Shown: positions 8,009 through 16,169, counted from the stretch's first letter. The stretch is 35,529 nucleotides of DNA from an uncultured Bacteroides sp. (GCA_947173895.1 CAMWGU010000021.1:1-35529), one strand, 5' to 3'. The notes: generated by a model not told the origin, from the letters alone. Numbers and translations: made by a program.

Positions 8009-8329
8009 ATGGGACAAATTATTCAATTGATTTTAGGTATTCTTACCTTGGTTAGTATGTGGAAGATTTTTGAGATGTTTGGTCAGAAAGGCTGGGCGGC
8101 CATCATTCCATTTTACAATTTAATCGTATTGTTGCGCATTGTTAATTGGGAAGCTTATAAGTTCTGGTTGTTCTTTATTCCTATTTATAACATCTATTTG
8201 GCTTATTTGCTGTACAAGGATTTGGCTGCCAAGTTTGGACAAGGAACCCCGGGATTTGCAATAGGTATTTTGCTGTTGCCGTTTATCTTTCTTCCTCTTT
8301 TGGCCTTTAAGTCAAAACCGGTTGCATAA
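8009..8329 (+). CDS. Small multi-pass membrane protein (DUF5684-like)
   Basis: This protein of 106 aa is almost entirely hydrophobic, with about four membrane segments (roughly residues 4-24, 27-47, 50-72 and 80-101). The second and third begin with similar phrases, AAIIPFYNLIVLLRI and LFFIPIYNIYLAYLL, suggesting an internal repeat. This P-x-Y-N pattern is typical of a family of small bacterial membrane proteins annotated DUF5684, sometimes placed near signal peptidase genes. Function is unknown. The gene stands alone: it has its own terminator (8365-8413) and is divergent from btuB. No signal peptide or catalytic motif is visible. Confidence 0.8.
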   Translation: MGQIIQLILGILTLVSMWKIFEMFGQKGWAAIIPFYNLIVLLRIVNWEAYKFWLFFIPIYNIYLAYLLYKDLAAKFGQGTPGFAIGILLLPFIFLPLLAFKSKPVA

Positions 8330-8364
8330 TCGTATTTTTTAGAGAATATATAAAAGGACTTAGG

Positions 8365-8415
8365 GATTGCCGTTCCGGTTCAGTGGACACTGAATCGGAA
8401 TGGCAATCTTTTTTT
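8365..8415 (+). terminator. Intrinsic terminator after the small membrane protein gene
   Basis: A 20-bp stem (8365-8384 with 8389-8408, two G-T type mismatches) and a 4-nt loop are followed by a run of T residues. Confidence 0.9.
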
Positions 8416-8559
8416 ATGCGGTTTTGTCGTTTGATCTCTTTCTATACTTTATTGAAATGGAGTTGTTGCCAAGTATGAATCTATTAGTCAGTTATTGTAA
8501 TATATTTCTTTGTTAATGAATAATATTAATCAGATATTTAAAATTATTCATTAATAGTG

Positions 8560-8590
8560 TTGTATTATTAAAGATTGATAGCTATATTTG
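8560..8590 (+). promoter_or_regulatory. Promoter of the DUF2089/membrane protein pair
   Basis: TTG (8560-8562) and TATATTTG (8583-8590) are separated by 20 bp, a good Bacteroides promoter. The predicted start lies about 35 nt before the ATG at 8631. Confidence 0.7.
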
Positions 8591-8630
8591 CAACAGATAA
8601 GAATTGAATGTGTTTATAATAAACTCAACC

Positions 8631-8912
8631 ATGTGTGAAGTGAAGAAACGTTTGCCTTTGCATTGTCCTGCCTGCGAGGCACCTTTAAAAGTGGGCAGGT
8701 TATTTTGTGAACAATGTGATACGGAAGTATGCGGTGATTTCGAGTTACCGTTGTTAGCACGTCTGTCGGAGAAAGAACAGCGTTTTATTCTTGATTTTGT
8801 AAAATCGAGTGGCAGTTTGAAAGATATGGCAAAAAATATGGGAGTGAGTTATCCTACTGTCCGTAATATATTGGATGATTTGATTGAAAAACTAATTCAG
8901 ATAGGCTTATGA
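8631..8912 (+). CDS. DUF2089-type zinc-ribbon/HTH protein
   Basis: I take the ATG at 8631 (93 aa). A longer reading would need a TTG at 8604 and begins only a few bases after the predicted transcription start. Cys12, Cys15, Cys26 and Cys29 form two CxxC pairs, a zinc ribbon. Residues from about 45 form a helix-turn-helix-like C-terminus (SLKDMAKNMGVSYPTVRNIL) as in sigma-factor region 4 or small regulators. This is the layout of the DUF2089 family, thought to be DNA-binding but without a defined role. Its stop overlaps the start of the next membrane protein gene by 4 bp (ATGA), so the two are translated together and probably act together. Confidence 0.85.
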   Translation: MCEVKKRLPLHCPACEAPLKVGRLFCEQCDTEVCGDFELPLLARLSEKEQRFILDFVKSSGSLKDMAKNMGVSYPTVRNILDDLIEKLIQIGL

Positions 8913-9499
8913 AAGAAAAAGAAATTGTAGCAAGGTGTGTGAATCCGTTTGTTTGGATTGCCGGAGTTCGGGCGTTACTATATGGAGGGACGGGCTTGTT
9001 GGTCTCTGTCGTATTAAGTTGGTTTACCGGTTTTCATTACCATGGAATTTTGCATTTCGGATCGGCTCCCAATTCGGCATGGTGGTGTTATTTGGCCGAA
9101 CACCTTATTGTATGGTTGGTTCCTACTGTCTTATTTTATGGAGGGGGACTTGTGGCATCACATTCTCGTTTTCGGGCGGTCGATTTGTTTGGGACTATGC
9201 TTTTCGCACAAATTCCGCTTATTGGTATGAATCTGATTTACGCATTGCCTCCTATGAAAGTTTTGTCATGTATAAATCCTGCTATGTCTCCACAGGAGAT
9301 ATTGAATCAGCCGGGTTTGGGATTGGCCGTAGTCCTTTCTTTATTCGGTCTACCGTTTCTAATGGCAGCTGTTGTCTGGATGTTTAATGCTTTGAAGGTC
9401 TCTTGCAATTTGAAAGGTGGTAGATTATGGACGGTGGCACTCATTGGAATTATAGGAGGAGATGTGGTGTGCAGGATGTTTATCCGCTTTTTTTATTAA
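8909..9499 (+). CDS. Multi-pass membrane protein, Yip1-like
   Basis: This protein of 196 aa has about five hydrophobic segments (near residues 15-38, 60-80, 92-112, 133-158 and 172-192). The general layout resembles bacterial Yip1-domain proteins, but I see no decisive motif and the family assignment is tentative. It overlaps the DUF2089 gene by 4 bp. The pairing of a cytosolic zinc-ribbon/HTH protein with a membrane partner suggests a membrane-linked regulatory or sensing pair; this is inference. A terminator follows directly. Confidence 0.75.
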   Translation: MKEKEIVARCVNPFVWIAGVRALLYGGTGLLVSVVLSWFTGFHYHGILHFGSAPNSAWWCYLAEHLIVWLVPTVLFYGGGLVASHSRFRAVDLFGTMLFAQIPLIGMNLIYALPPMKVLSCINPAMSPQEILNQPGLGLAVVLSLFGLPFLMAAVVWMFNALKVSCNLKGGRLWTVALIGIIGGDVVCRMFIRFFY

Positions 9500-9512
9500 A
9501 TTACATAAAGAA

Positions 9513-9557
9513 AGAATCGTATCGTTGCTCAATGCAGAGTTTGATACGATTCTTTTA
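9513..9557. terminator. Bidirectional terminator between the membrane protein and tyrA
   Basis: An 11-bp perfect stem (AGAATCGTATC at 9513-9523 with its complement at 9543-9553) has T-rich sequence on both outer sides. It separates the convergent plus-strand gene and the aromatic operon. Confidence 0.8.
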
Positions 9558-9667
9558 GGTCTTGTAATTATAATCTGTGACTTTACACGGGATGGTCATT
9601 TTAAGCCTTGGTACATCCTCTTTCACCTTATCTATTGATGTCTTATAACGATTCTGTGTGTTATTTA

Positions 9668-10441
9668 TCACTTAATCTTCTCCCGAATCTTGCCAAGATA
9701 GGCACGCATCCCCGCTGCATCTTTGTTGCTGATGATGTCCAACAGTTCGTTTAACTCCGTACGGATGCTTTCCACCTGTTGAGGGGTGCGGGGATTGAAT
9801 AAGATTTCCTGTAACAGATAGTCGTCTTCATTCAGAACTCCTTTGGCTATTTTCATGTGTCGCTTAAAGGTGGTTCCCGGTGCATCCTGGTGTTTCATTA
9901 CAGCTGCGAAAACGAAGGTGGAAACAAACGGAATGGAGAGCGAATAAGCTACCGTTTCGTCATGTTCTTCGAAAGTATATTCAAAGATGTTCAGTCCGAG
10001 GTTCTGATATAGGTCCTTGAAGAAGATTTTTCCCAAGTGGTCTCCTTCGCTGATGATGATGGCGTTTTCGGTACTTAACTTGTCGAGATTGGCAAAGGTA
10101 GGTCCGAACATGGGGTGGGTGGAAACATAGCGGAATCCGCATTGGTCGTAGAATGCTTTCAGTCCGGTTTTCACCGAGGCTATATCACTGATGATGCAGT
10201 CTTTGGGAAGGACGGGCAACACTTGTTGGAAAGCGTCCAGGGTATATTTTACGGTGGCTGCGTTGATCACCAGTTCAGGTTTGAAGGCTTCTATTTCTTC
10301 CAATGTGGTATATCGATACGTGTTGTAAACAAAACGAAGGCGTTTCGGATCCACATCAAATACGGCTGTTTCGTGTTGGAAACTTAATACATCGGTGAAA
10401 AAGGAACCCATTTTTCCGGCTCCCAAAATTAAAATTCTCAT
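9668..10441 (-). CDS. tyrA: Prephenate dehydrogenase
   Basis: The enzyme oxidatively decarboxylates prephenate to 4-hydroxyphenylpyruvate for tyrosine synthesis. It has 257 aa. The N-terminal Rossmann motif is GAGKMGS (residues 7-13), and STHPMFGP is the conserved prephenate dehydrogenase segment. It is shorter than many TyrA proteins and has no fused chorismate mutase or ACT domain; the mutase is on the DAHP synthase encoded upstream. Last gene of the aromatic operon, separated from the DAHP synthase gene by an unusually long 176-nt gap with possible RNA structure. An arogenate dehydrogenase activity cannot be excluded from sequence. Confidence 0.9.
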   Translation of the reverse strand: MRILILGAGKMGSFFTDVLSFQHETAVFDVDPKRLRFVYNTYRYTTLEEIEAFKPELVINAATVKYTLDAFQQVLPVLPKDCIISDIASVKTGLKAFYDQCGFRYVSTHPMFGPTFANLDKLSTENAIIISEGDHLGKIFFKDLYQNLGLNIFEYTFEEHDETVAYSLSIPFVSTFVFAAVMKHQDAPGTTFKRHMKIAKGVLNEDDYLLQEILFNPRTPQQVESIRTELNELLDIISNKDAAGMRAYLGKIREKIK

Positions 10442-10479
10442 TGGTTTGTTTACTTAATAGGATTGTTGTCGTTCCTTGT

Positions 10480-10591
10480 TCCGGGTGAATCAAAAGCTGT
10501 TTGGCTTATCGGCATCGGCAGATGTGCGTTGCTATGCAAAAAAAGCCTGCGTTTTGAAGGAAGGCCACCGAAAGCTTGGGATGCACCCGGA
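10480..10591 (-). other. Structured gap inside the aromatic operon
   Basis: On the minus strand TCCGGGTG (10591-10584) can pair with CACCCGGA (10487-10480) over 96 nt. Inside is a short GCCT/AGGC hairpin (10565-10545) followed by seven T residues (10544-10538), like a weak terminator. No leader peptide rich in one amino acid is evident here. Confidence 0.35.
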
Positions 10592-10617
10592 GAGAACAGA
10601 TATTGGTGTTTTGACAA

Positions 10618-11685
10618 TTACTTGTTGATGATTTCCATTTGTTGCCGAACACTTTCTTCGTGAATTGCTTCGAACACTTTTTTGATGAATCCGGCATCCA
10701 TGCCACATAACGAACCTTGTGCGCCGCGTTTGTCAAGTATTTCGTTGTAGCGGCCGGTCTGAAGGATAGTCATATCATGTTCTTTTTTGAATGTTCCTAT
10801 TTCGCGGCAGATGCGCATGCGTTTGGCCAGGATTTCAATAATCTGGTTGTCGCATTCATCAATCTGGTTGCGCAGTTCGCCCAGGTTTTCGGTGGTTTGG
10901 GTTTCCTTGCGGATGACCAGTAGGTTCAAGATATAATCCAGCACATCTGGAGTAACCTGTTGGGCGGCGTCGCTCCATGCACAGTCCGGGTTGCAGTGTG
11001 ATTCTACAATCAGTCCGTCGAAACTCAAGTCCATGGCTTGCTGGCAGAGTGGTGCCACCAGTTCGCGCTTTCCGCCGATATGGCTGGGGTCGCAGAAGAT
11101 GGGCAGATCGGGAATGCGGCGTCGCAATTCAATGGGGATATGCCATTGCGGCAGGTTTCTGTAGAGTTTCTTGTCGTAGGAAGAAAATCCGCGATGAATG
11201 GCGCCCAGCTGTTTCAGTCCGGCATTGTTGATGCGCTCCAGTGCGCCGATCCATAGTTCAAGATCGGGATTTACGGGATTTTTTATCAGCACAGGGAGGT
11301 CTACTCCTTTCAGTGCATCGGCTATTTCCTGTACGGCGAAGGGATTGGCTGTGGTACGTGCGCCTATCCACAGTATGTCGATGCCTGCCTTCAGGCATTC
11401 GTATACGTGTTTGGCCGTAGCCACTTCGGTGGCGACATACATGCCTGTTTCTTGTTTGACACGCTTCAACCAGGCCAGACCTTCCACTCCGATACCTTCG
11501 AATCCTCCCGGTTTGGTGCGTGGCTTCCAAATTCCGGCACGGAAGATTTTGATGCCTTTATGGGCCAGCATTACTGCGGTGTCCATTACTTGTTGTTCGG
11601 TTTCGGCACTACAAGGGCCGGCGATAATCAACGGGCGTTTCTTTTCGATTCCCGCCAGTTCGATGGGTTTTAAATCTAGTTCCAT
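10618..11685 (-). CDS. Bifunctional DAHP synthase / chorismate mutase
   Basis: This fusion enzyme of 355 aa catalyses the first step of the shikimate pathway and the chorismate-to-prephenate step. Residues about 1-255 are the DAHP synthase domain (KRPLIIAGPCSAE at 16-28, then KPRTKPGGFEG and CDPSHIGGKRELV). Residues about 265-355 are an AroQ-type chorismate mutase (LRNQIDECDNQIIEILAKR). This order is common in Bacteroidetes, where the mutase domain can confer prephenate feedback on the synthase. It lies 15 bp after the aminotransferase gene, in an operon devoted to Phe and Tyr. Gene naming varies (aroF, aroG, aroA), so I leave it blank. Confidence 0.95.
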   Translation of the reverse strand: MELDLKPIELAGIEKKRPLIIAGPCSAETEQQVMDTAVMLAHKGIKIFRAGIWKPRTKPGGFEGIGVEGLAWLKRVKQETGMYVATEVATAKHVYECLKAGIDILWIGARTTANPFAVQEIADALKGVDLPVLIKNPVNPDLELWIGALERINNAGLKQLGAIHRGFSSYDKKLYRNLPQWHIPIELRRRIPDLPIFCDPSHIGGKRELVAPLCQQAMDLSFDGLIVESHCNPDCAWSDAAQQVTPDVLDYILNLLVIRKETQTTENLGELRNQIDECDNQIIEILAKRMRICREIGTFKKEHDMTILQTGRYNEILDKRGAQGSLCGMDAGFIKKVFEAIHEESVRQQMEIINK

Positions 11686-11700
11686 AAATCTATTTTGCTT

Positions 11701-12888
11701 TTATTCCATGATTCTTTTTATTCTTTCCAAAGCTTCCGCCAATTTATCCTCTTTGGCACAGAGGGAGATGCGGATGTATCGTTTCCCGTTGCTGCCGAAG
11801 ATGAATCCCGGCGTGATGAACACGCGTGCCTGGTGCAATACTTTTTCGGTCAGTTGTTCCACGTCGTTATAAGCTTCGGGGATGCGTCCCCAAAGGAACA
11901 TCCCTACCTGATTGGAATCGAACGTGCAGCCCAGCACCGACATGATTTCTTCTGCCAGTTGGCGGCGGCGGTTGTATAGATTGAAGTTCGCCTCTTCGTG
12001 CCATTCCCTGCTGTTGTTATATGCCTGGGCGGCGGCCAGCTGCATGGGGCGGAAGGTTCCGGAGTCGATGTTGCTCTTGATTTTTAATATCCATTCTATA
12101 AACCGAGCGTTGGTGGCAAGCATCCCTACGCGCCAGCCCGGCATGTTGTGGCTCTTGCTCATCGAGTTGAATTCGATGCAGCATTCTTTGGCGCCGGCTA
12201 CGTTGAGTATGCTCAGCGGTTTCTTGTTCAGCACAAAGCTGTAGGGGTTGTCGTTTACAATCACTAGGTGATGGCGGCGTGCAAAGTCCACCAGCTTTTC
12301 GTACAGTTCCATCGTGGCGTTGGCTCCGGTCGGCATGTTGGGATAGTTGGTCCACATGAGCTTTACGCGGCTCAGGTCTATCTTTTCCAGTTCGTCAAAG
12401 TCGGGTTGCCACTGATTGTCCTCGCGCAGGTTGTAGTTCACAATATCGCTTCCCAATATCTTGTTTAAGGAAGTATAGGTGGGGTATCCCGGATTAGGGA
12501 CCAATACCTGATCGCCCGGATTGACAAAGGCCAGGGTGACATGCAGGATGCCTTCTTTTGACCCTATCAGCGGCTGGATTTCGGTAGCCGGATCGAGATC
12601 TACGTTGTACCATCGTTTGTACCAGTCGGCTATGGCCTGGCGCAGTTCGGGGATGCCGACAGTGGGTTGGTATCCATGTACGTCGGGGCGTTGGGCCTGT
12701 TCGCACAATACGCGGATCGTTTCTTCCGAGGGGGGCATGTCGGGGCTTCCGATGCCCAGGCTTATCACGTTTTTGCCTTCGGCATTCATTTGTGCCACTT
12801 CTTTCAGTTTGCGGCTGAAATAGTATTCGCTTACATTCGCCAGACGGTCGGCCGGCCGGATGTTATATGGTTGATGTTCCTTCTGCAT
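11701..12888 (-). CDS. PLP-dependent aminotransferase (class I/II), probably aromatic
   Basis: The enzyme has 395 aa with fold-type I features: NYPNMPTGA binding loop near 181-189, and SMSKSHNMPGWRVGM with the PLP lysine at residue 245. Sequence style is close to LL-diaminopimelate/aspartate aminotransferases. Its place between pheA and the DAHP synthase-mutase suggests that it converts phenylpyruvate and 4-hydroxyphenylpyruvate to Phe and Tyr; this is inferred from context, not from specificity residues. Its start lies 26 bp inside the end of pheA, implying coupled translation. Confidence 0.9.
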   Translation of the reverse strand: MQKEHQPYNIRPADRLANVSEYYFSRKLKEVAQMNAEGKNVISLGIGSPDMPPSEETIRVLCEQAQRPDVHGYQPTVGIPELRQAIADWYKRWYNVDLDPATEIQPLIGSKEGILHVTLAFVNPGDQVLVPNPGYPTYTSLNKILGSDIVNYNLREDNQWQPDFDELEKIDLSRVKLMWTNYPNMPTGANATMELYEKLVDFARRHHLVIVNDNPYSFVLNKKPLSILNVAGAKECCIEFNSMSKSHNMPGWRVGMLATNARFIEWILKIKSNIDSGTFRPMQLAAAQAYNNSREWHEEANFNLYNRRRQLAEEIMSVLGCTFDSNQVGMFLWGRIPEAYNDVEQLTEKVLHQARVFITPGFIFGSNGKRYIRISLCAKEDKLAEALERIKRIME

Positions 12889-13705
12889 ATTCTCCTAATA
12901 TTTTAAGTTCTTTGGTCAATGGGGTTACGGCATCAATGGATTGTTTGTATCTCAAGTAATCATTGAAAATGACATCTACGTAAAACAGGTATTCCCATTC
13001 GCGTCCGATGATGGGCAATGATTGGATTTTGGTGAGATTAATTTTATAGAACGAGAAGATGGAGAGCACCTGCGACAGGCTTCCTTCATTGTGGGGGAGG
13101 GAGAAGACAATGTTAGACTTGTTCACTTTGGAACGTTCTCTCAGGTCGTCGGCTTTCCAAGGATCGGCCACTACCAGAAAGCGGGTGAAGTTGTGTTTGT
13201 TGGTCTCTATCCCTTCTTCCAGCACTTTCATTCCGTATAGTTCGGCGGCGTATTGGGAGCAGATGGCCGCGTGTCCTTTCAGGTTTTTGCGTTTGATGGT
13301 TTCTGCACTTCCTGCTGTGTCTTCGGCTTCCACTATTTTCAGTCTCGGATGTTTCATCAGGAATTCCCGGCATTGGGCTAAGGCCACAGGGTGGGAATTT
13401 ACTTCGGTCAGTGTGTTCCAGTCATCATCGGGCAGGCATACAAAGTTGTGTTTGATGCGCAGCTTGTGTTCTCCGATAATGGTTGTTCCGCTTTCGCGCA
13501 GTAGTTCGTAGTTGTGCAGCAAACTGCCTGCAATGGTGTTCTCGATGGCAAGCATACCAATCACATTGCTGTCTTGCTTCATGTGCGAGAAGATCTCTTC
13601 GAATGTGGAACAACAGATTAGTTCGATTTCCTCATCCGGAAAGAATTTGTGGGCGGCTATATCGTGGAATGAGCCTGGTACACCTTGTATTGCTATCTTT
13701 TTCAT
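12863..13705 (-). CDS. pheA: Prephenate dehydratase with ACT domain
   Basis: The enzyme converts prephenate to phenylpyruvate. It has 280 aa with no fused mutase. The catalytic domain covers about residues 1-180, with the TRF motif at 174-176 and conserved IENTIAGS at 54-61. The C-terminal ACT domain (about 195-275) normally binds Phe; here the usual GALV and ESRP signatures read GSLS and QSLP, so Phe feedback may be altered. First structural gene of the operon. Its ATG is 13 bp after the T-run of an attenuator, and expression is predicted to respond to Phe/Tyr-tRNA charging through the leader peptide. Confidence 0.95.
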   Translation of the reverse strand: MKKIAIQGVPGSFHDIAAHKFFPDEEIELICCSTFEEIFSHMKQDSNVIGMLAIENTIAGSLLHNYELLRESGTTIIGEHKLRIKHNFVCLPDDDWNTLTEVNSHPVALAQCREFLMKHPRLKIVEAEDTAGSAETIKRKNLKGHAAICSQYAAELYGMKVLEEGIETNKHNFTRFLVVADPWKADDLRERSKVNKSNIVFSLPHNEGSLSQVLSIFSFYKINLTKIQSLPIIGREWEYLFYVDVIFNDYLRYKQSIDAVTPLTKELKILGEYAEGTSTI

Positions 13706-13717
13706 TATCGTATATTA

Positions 13718-13751
13718 ATAAAAAAATCCCGCTTCTTTCAGAGGCGGGATT
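13718..13751 (-). terminator. Attenuator terminator of the pheA operon
   Basis: On the minus strand AATCCCGC (13751-13744) pairs with GCGGGATT (13732-13725), extended by weaker pairs, followed by a T-rich run (13725-13718). It sits between the leader peptide and pheA. The 5' arm can instead pair with GAAGCGGGAATTT (13813-13801) inside the leader-peptide codons, which would form an antiterminator. Confidence 0.9.
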
Positions 13752-13785
13752 TCGTTGTTATTATCATCTTGATTAATTCGTTGTT

Positions 13786-13875
13786 TTAACGTACACATAC
13801 AAATTCCCGCTTCACTTTGTTGCTAAAGTAAAAGTAATAAAAGAAGAAAAAGTATGTATCGTATAGTGCTTTCAT
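13786..13875 (-). CDS. pheL: Phe/Tyr-rich leader peptide of the pheA operon
   Basis: This 29-codon ORF is too short for usual gene calls. Residues 8-17 read YFFFFYYFYF, ten consecutive Phe or Tyr codons; in total there are seven Phe and five Tyr. It begins about 20 nt after the predicted transcription start and ends 34 nt before the attenuator hairpin. Codons 22-25 (K-R-E-F) overlap the antiterminator strand. The layout is that of classic ribosome-mediated attenuation: stalling at Phe/Tyr codons frees the antiterminator, while normal reading to the stop covers it and lets the terminator form. The symbol follows enterobacterial usage for a comparable leader; homology is not implied. Confidence 0.9.
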   Translation of the reverse strand: MKALYDTYFFFFYYFYFSNKVKREFVCVR

Positions 13876-13903
13876 TTTGTTCTTATTGTTATTAAATACG
13901 CTA

Positions 13904-13933
13904 CAAAAGTAATACTTTTCTAGCAAAAACAAA
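13904..13933 (-). promoter_or_regulatory. Promoter of the pheA operon
   Basis: On the minus strand TACTTTTG (13904-13911) fits the -7 consensus, and TTTG (13930-13933) lies 18 bp upstream, slightly short of the usual 19-21. The predicted start gives a very short leader before the leader-peptide ATG. Confidence 0.6.
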
Positions 13934-14130
13934 TAAATTAGAAGTTTTTTTCGAAAATATTTTTTGGGGGGGAATCTTTTTAACCTCAGTTCGATATGGT
14001 CAAACGTCAGTTTGGTCTCTTCTGTTCATCGCGTGTTTAAAGTTGAGCATGGCGACAGAATATGAAATGGTGAGCGACAATTTGCACTAAGGTTATTGTA
14101 TTCTTTCCGTAACGGTTTAATGTAAAAGGT
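13934..14130. other. Intergenic region between pfkA and the aromatic operon
   Basis: Part of the 365-bp gap 13876-14240. Apart from the promoter on one side and the hairpin at 14131-14173 on the other, I see nothing recognisable. Confidence 0.5.
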
Positions 14131-14173
14131 GCGGACAACATCGGTTCATTAAAAAAGAACCGATGTTGTCCGC
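14131..14173 (-). terminator. Perfect 17-bp hairpin downstream of pfkA
   Basis: GCGGACAACATCGGTTC (14131-14147) and its exact complement (14157-14173) enclose a 9-nt loop. It lies 67 bp past the pfkA stop. On the minus strand the T-run is in the loop rather than after the stem, so it may act as a 3' end or processing hairpin rather than a standard terminator. Confidence 0.55.
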
Positions 14174-14240
14174 GATATGCTCTTGCAAAAGCAACTATCA
14201 ATCGGATGTTTGCTCTTTTGTATCTTTGTATGGAGTAGGT

Positions 14241-15221
14241 TTAGATGGAAAGCTCGTGAAGCACATTCACCAGTGCCCTGTCGATGGGCTTGTCGTTCTT
14301 AATTGCTTTGGCAAAGGGTACATAGACGATCTGGTCGTCATCGATGCCAATCATCACGTTGCGCTGTCCTTCTAGCAGGGCTTGGATGCTGGCCACACCC
14401 ATGCGGCTGGCAATAATGCGGTCGTGTGCGGTAGGACGTCCGCCGCGCTGCAAGTGTCCCAAGATAGTTACGCGCACATCGTATTGCGGATATTCGTTCT
14501 TCACGCGTTCTGCATAGTGCATGGCTCCTCCGGTCAGTTCGCTTTCGGCCACCAGCACGATGCTACTGCTTTTTGATTTGCGGAATCCGTGTTCGATGAA
14601 TTCTTCCAATTGGTCCACCTCAGTGCTGAATTCCGGAATGATGGCGGCTTCCGCTCCTGCTGCGATGGCGCCGTTTAGTGCAAGGAAGCCGGCGTCGCGT
14701 CCCATTACTTCGACAAAGAACAAGCGTTCGTGTGAGGTTGCCGTGTCGCGTATTTTGTCTACAGCGTCTAGGATTGTGTTTAAAGCGGTGTCATATCCGA
14801 TGGTGGTGTCGGTTCCATACAGGTCGTTGTCGATGGTTCCGGGCAGGCCGATGCATGGGATGTCGAATTCTTGAGCAAAGATACGGGCACCGGTCAGCGA
14901 GCCGTCACCGCCAATAACGACTAGTGCATCTATTCCATGCTTCTTCATGTTTTCGTATGCTTGTGCCCGTCCTTCGGGAGTTGTGAATTCTTTGCAACGG
15001 GCGGTTTTTAGGATAGTGCCTCCCATTTGTATGATATTGCTGACGTTCTGGCTCTTGAATTCCTGAATCTCGTCTGTTACTAGTCCTTTGTATCCTCTGT
15101 AGATGCCAAATACTTTTAGGCCGTTATAGATGGCGGAGCGCGTGACTGCACGAATGGCAGCGTTCATTCCCGGAGCATCTCCTCCGGATGTTAAAATACC
15201 GATACTTTTAATCATTCCCAT
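14241..15221 (-). CDS. pfkA: ATP-dependent 6-phosphofructokinase
   Basis: The enzyme phosphorylates fructose 6-phosphate in glycolysis. It has 326 aa, close to the 320-aa bacterial type. The N-terminal ATP-binding segment is [22 protein letters not shown] is at residues 104-108 (a glycine at the position that favours ATP over pyrophosphate), and PGTIDND at 127-133 includes the catalytic aspartate. Start at 15221 gives MGMIK; a second ATG two codons on is equally possible. It is a single-gene unit with a -7-like box at 15250-15257 and a hairpin downstream. Confidence 0.96.
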   Translation of the reverse strand: MGMIKSIGILTSGGDAPGMNAAIRAVTRSAIYNGLKVFGIYRGYKGLVTDEIQEFKSQNVSNIIQMGGTILKTARCKEFTTPEGRAQAYENMKKHGIDALVVIGGDGSLTGARIFAQEFDIPCIGLPGTIDNDLYGTDTTIGYDTALNTILDAVDKIRDTATSHERLFFVEVMGRDAGFLALNGAIAAGAEAAIIPEFSTEVDQLEEFIEHGFRKSKSSSIVLVAESELTGGAMHYAERVKNEYPQYDVRVTILGHLQRGGRPTAHDRIIASRMGVASIQALLEGQRNVMIGIDDDQIVYVPFAKAIKNDKPIDRALVNVLHELSI

Positions 15222-15249
15222 AAATAACCTTTTTAATATTTATATGTTG

Positions 15250-15257
15250 CAAAGTTA
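15250..15257 (-). promoter_or_regulatory. Possible -7 box of pfkA
   Basis: The minus strand reads TAACTTTG, about 30 bp before the start codon. No clear -33 box. Confidence 0.5.
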
Positions 15258-15302
15258 GCAAATTATCACTTGTACGATGCTATTTTTCTGTTTTTTATTG
15301 GT

Positions 15303-16169
15303 CTATTTTTCGTTCAAGATTACTTTTTTACATTCTTCCATCAGCCATTTGGGTGTGGAGGTTGCTCCGCAGATGCCAATGGAGCGGACTTCCTTGAGCA
15401 GGCTCCGGTTTATTTCTCCAGGTTGGTCGATGAGGTATGAATTAGGGTTTACTTTTTTACATTCCTGATACAGGATTTTTCCGTTCGAACTTTTCCGTCC
15501 GCAGACAAAGAAGATCAAATCGTGGGCTGCCGCGAATTTGCGGATGTTTGGCATCCGGTTGGCCACTTGCCGACAGATGGTGTCGTAGTATTCGAAAGTG
15601 GCTTCGGGTGAGATATGTTCTTTAATATATTCTATGATTTGCCAGAATTCGTCCAGCGATTTGGTTGTCTGTGAGTACAGGCGGATGTCTTTCGTGAAAT
15701 CCAGCTGCGCTACTTCGGCTGGTGTTTCTATGACGATTGCCTTTCCGTGGGTCTGTCCCACCAGTCCTAATACTTCGGCATGGCCGTTTTTCCCATAAAT
15801 CACGATTTGCGTTTCTCGGCTTGCCGGAACGTTGTCATATTCTTGTTTGATTCGTTTCTGGAGCCGCAATACCACCGGACAAGTGGCGTCGATAATTTCA
15901 ATTTGGTTGGTACGGGCAGTAGCGTATGTTTCGGGGGGCTCGCCATGGGCGCGTAGCAACACTTTGGCATTGCGCAGCTGAGCAAATTCTTCATGGTTGA
16001 TGGTGATGAGTCCCATTTTTTTCAGCCGTTCGCATTCTTGTCCGTTATGCACGATGTCTCCCAGGCAATAAAGGGTATTTCCTTTTGCCAGTTCTTCTTC
16101 TGCTTTGCGGATGGCCGTGGTCACTCCGAAGCAGAAGCCCGAACCTTCGTCTATTTCTATGCTAACCAT
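15303..16169 (-). CDS. ispH: 4-hydroxy-3-methylbut-2-enyl diphosphate reductase
   Basis: This is the last enzyme of the MEP isoprenoid pathway, an iron-sulfur reductase producing IPP and DMAPP. It has 288 aa. The three cluster cysteines are visible: Cys13 (GSGFCFGV), the DATCPVV cysteine, and ICGATSTP near the C-terminus; TICRQVANR is also conserved. [16 protein letters not shown] is the family's substrate loop. Its start overlaps the cmk stop by 8 bp, so the two form an operon, an association common in this phylum. Its product feeds the polyprenyl synthase encoded divergently at 17801. Confidence 0.96.
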   Translation of the reverse strand: MVSIEIDEGSGFCFGVTTAIRKAEEELAKGNTLYCLGDIVHNGQECERLKKMGLITINHEEFAQLRNAKVLLRAHGEPPETYATARTNQIEIIDATCPVVLRLQKRIKQEYDNVPASRETQIVIYGKNGHAEVLGLVGQTHGKAIVIETPAEVAQLDFTKDIRLYSQTTKSLDEFWQIIEYIKEHISPEATFEYYDTICRQVANRMPNIRKFAAAHDLIFFVCGRKSSNGKILYQECKKVNPNSYLIDQPGEINRSLLKEVRSIGICGATSTPKWLMEECKKVILNEK

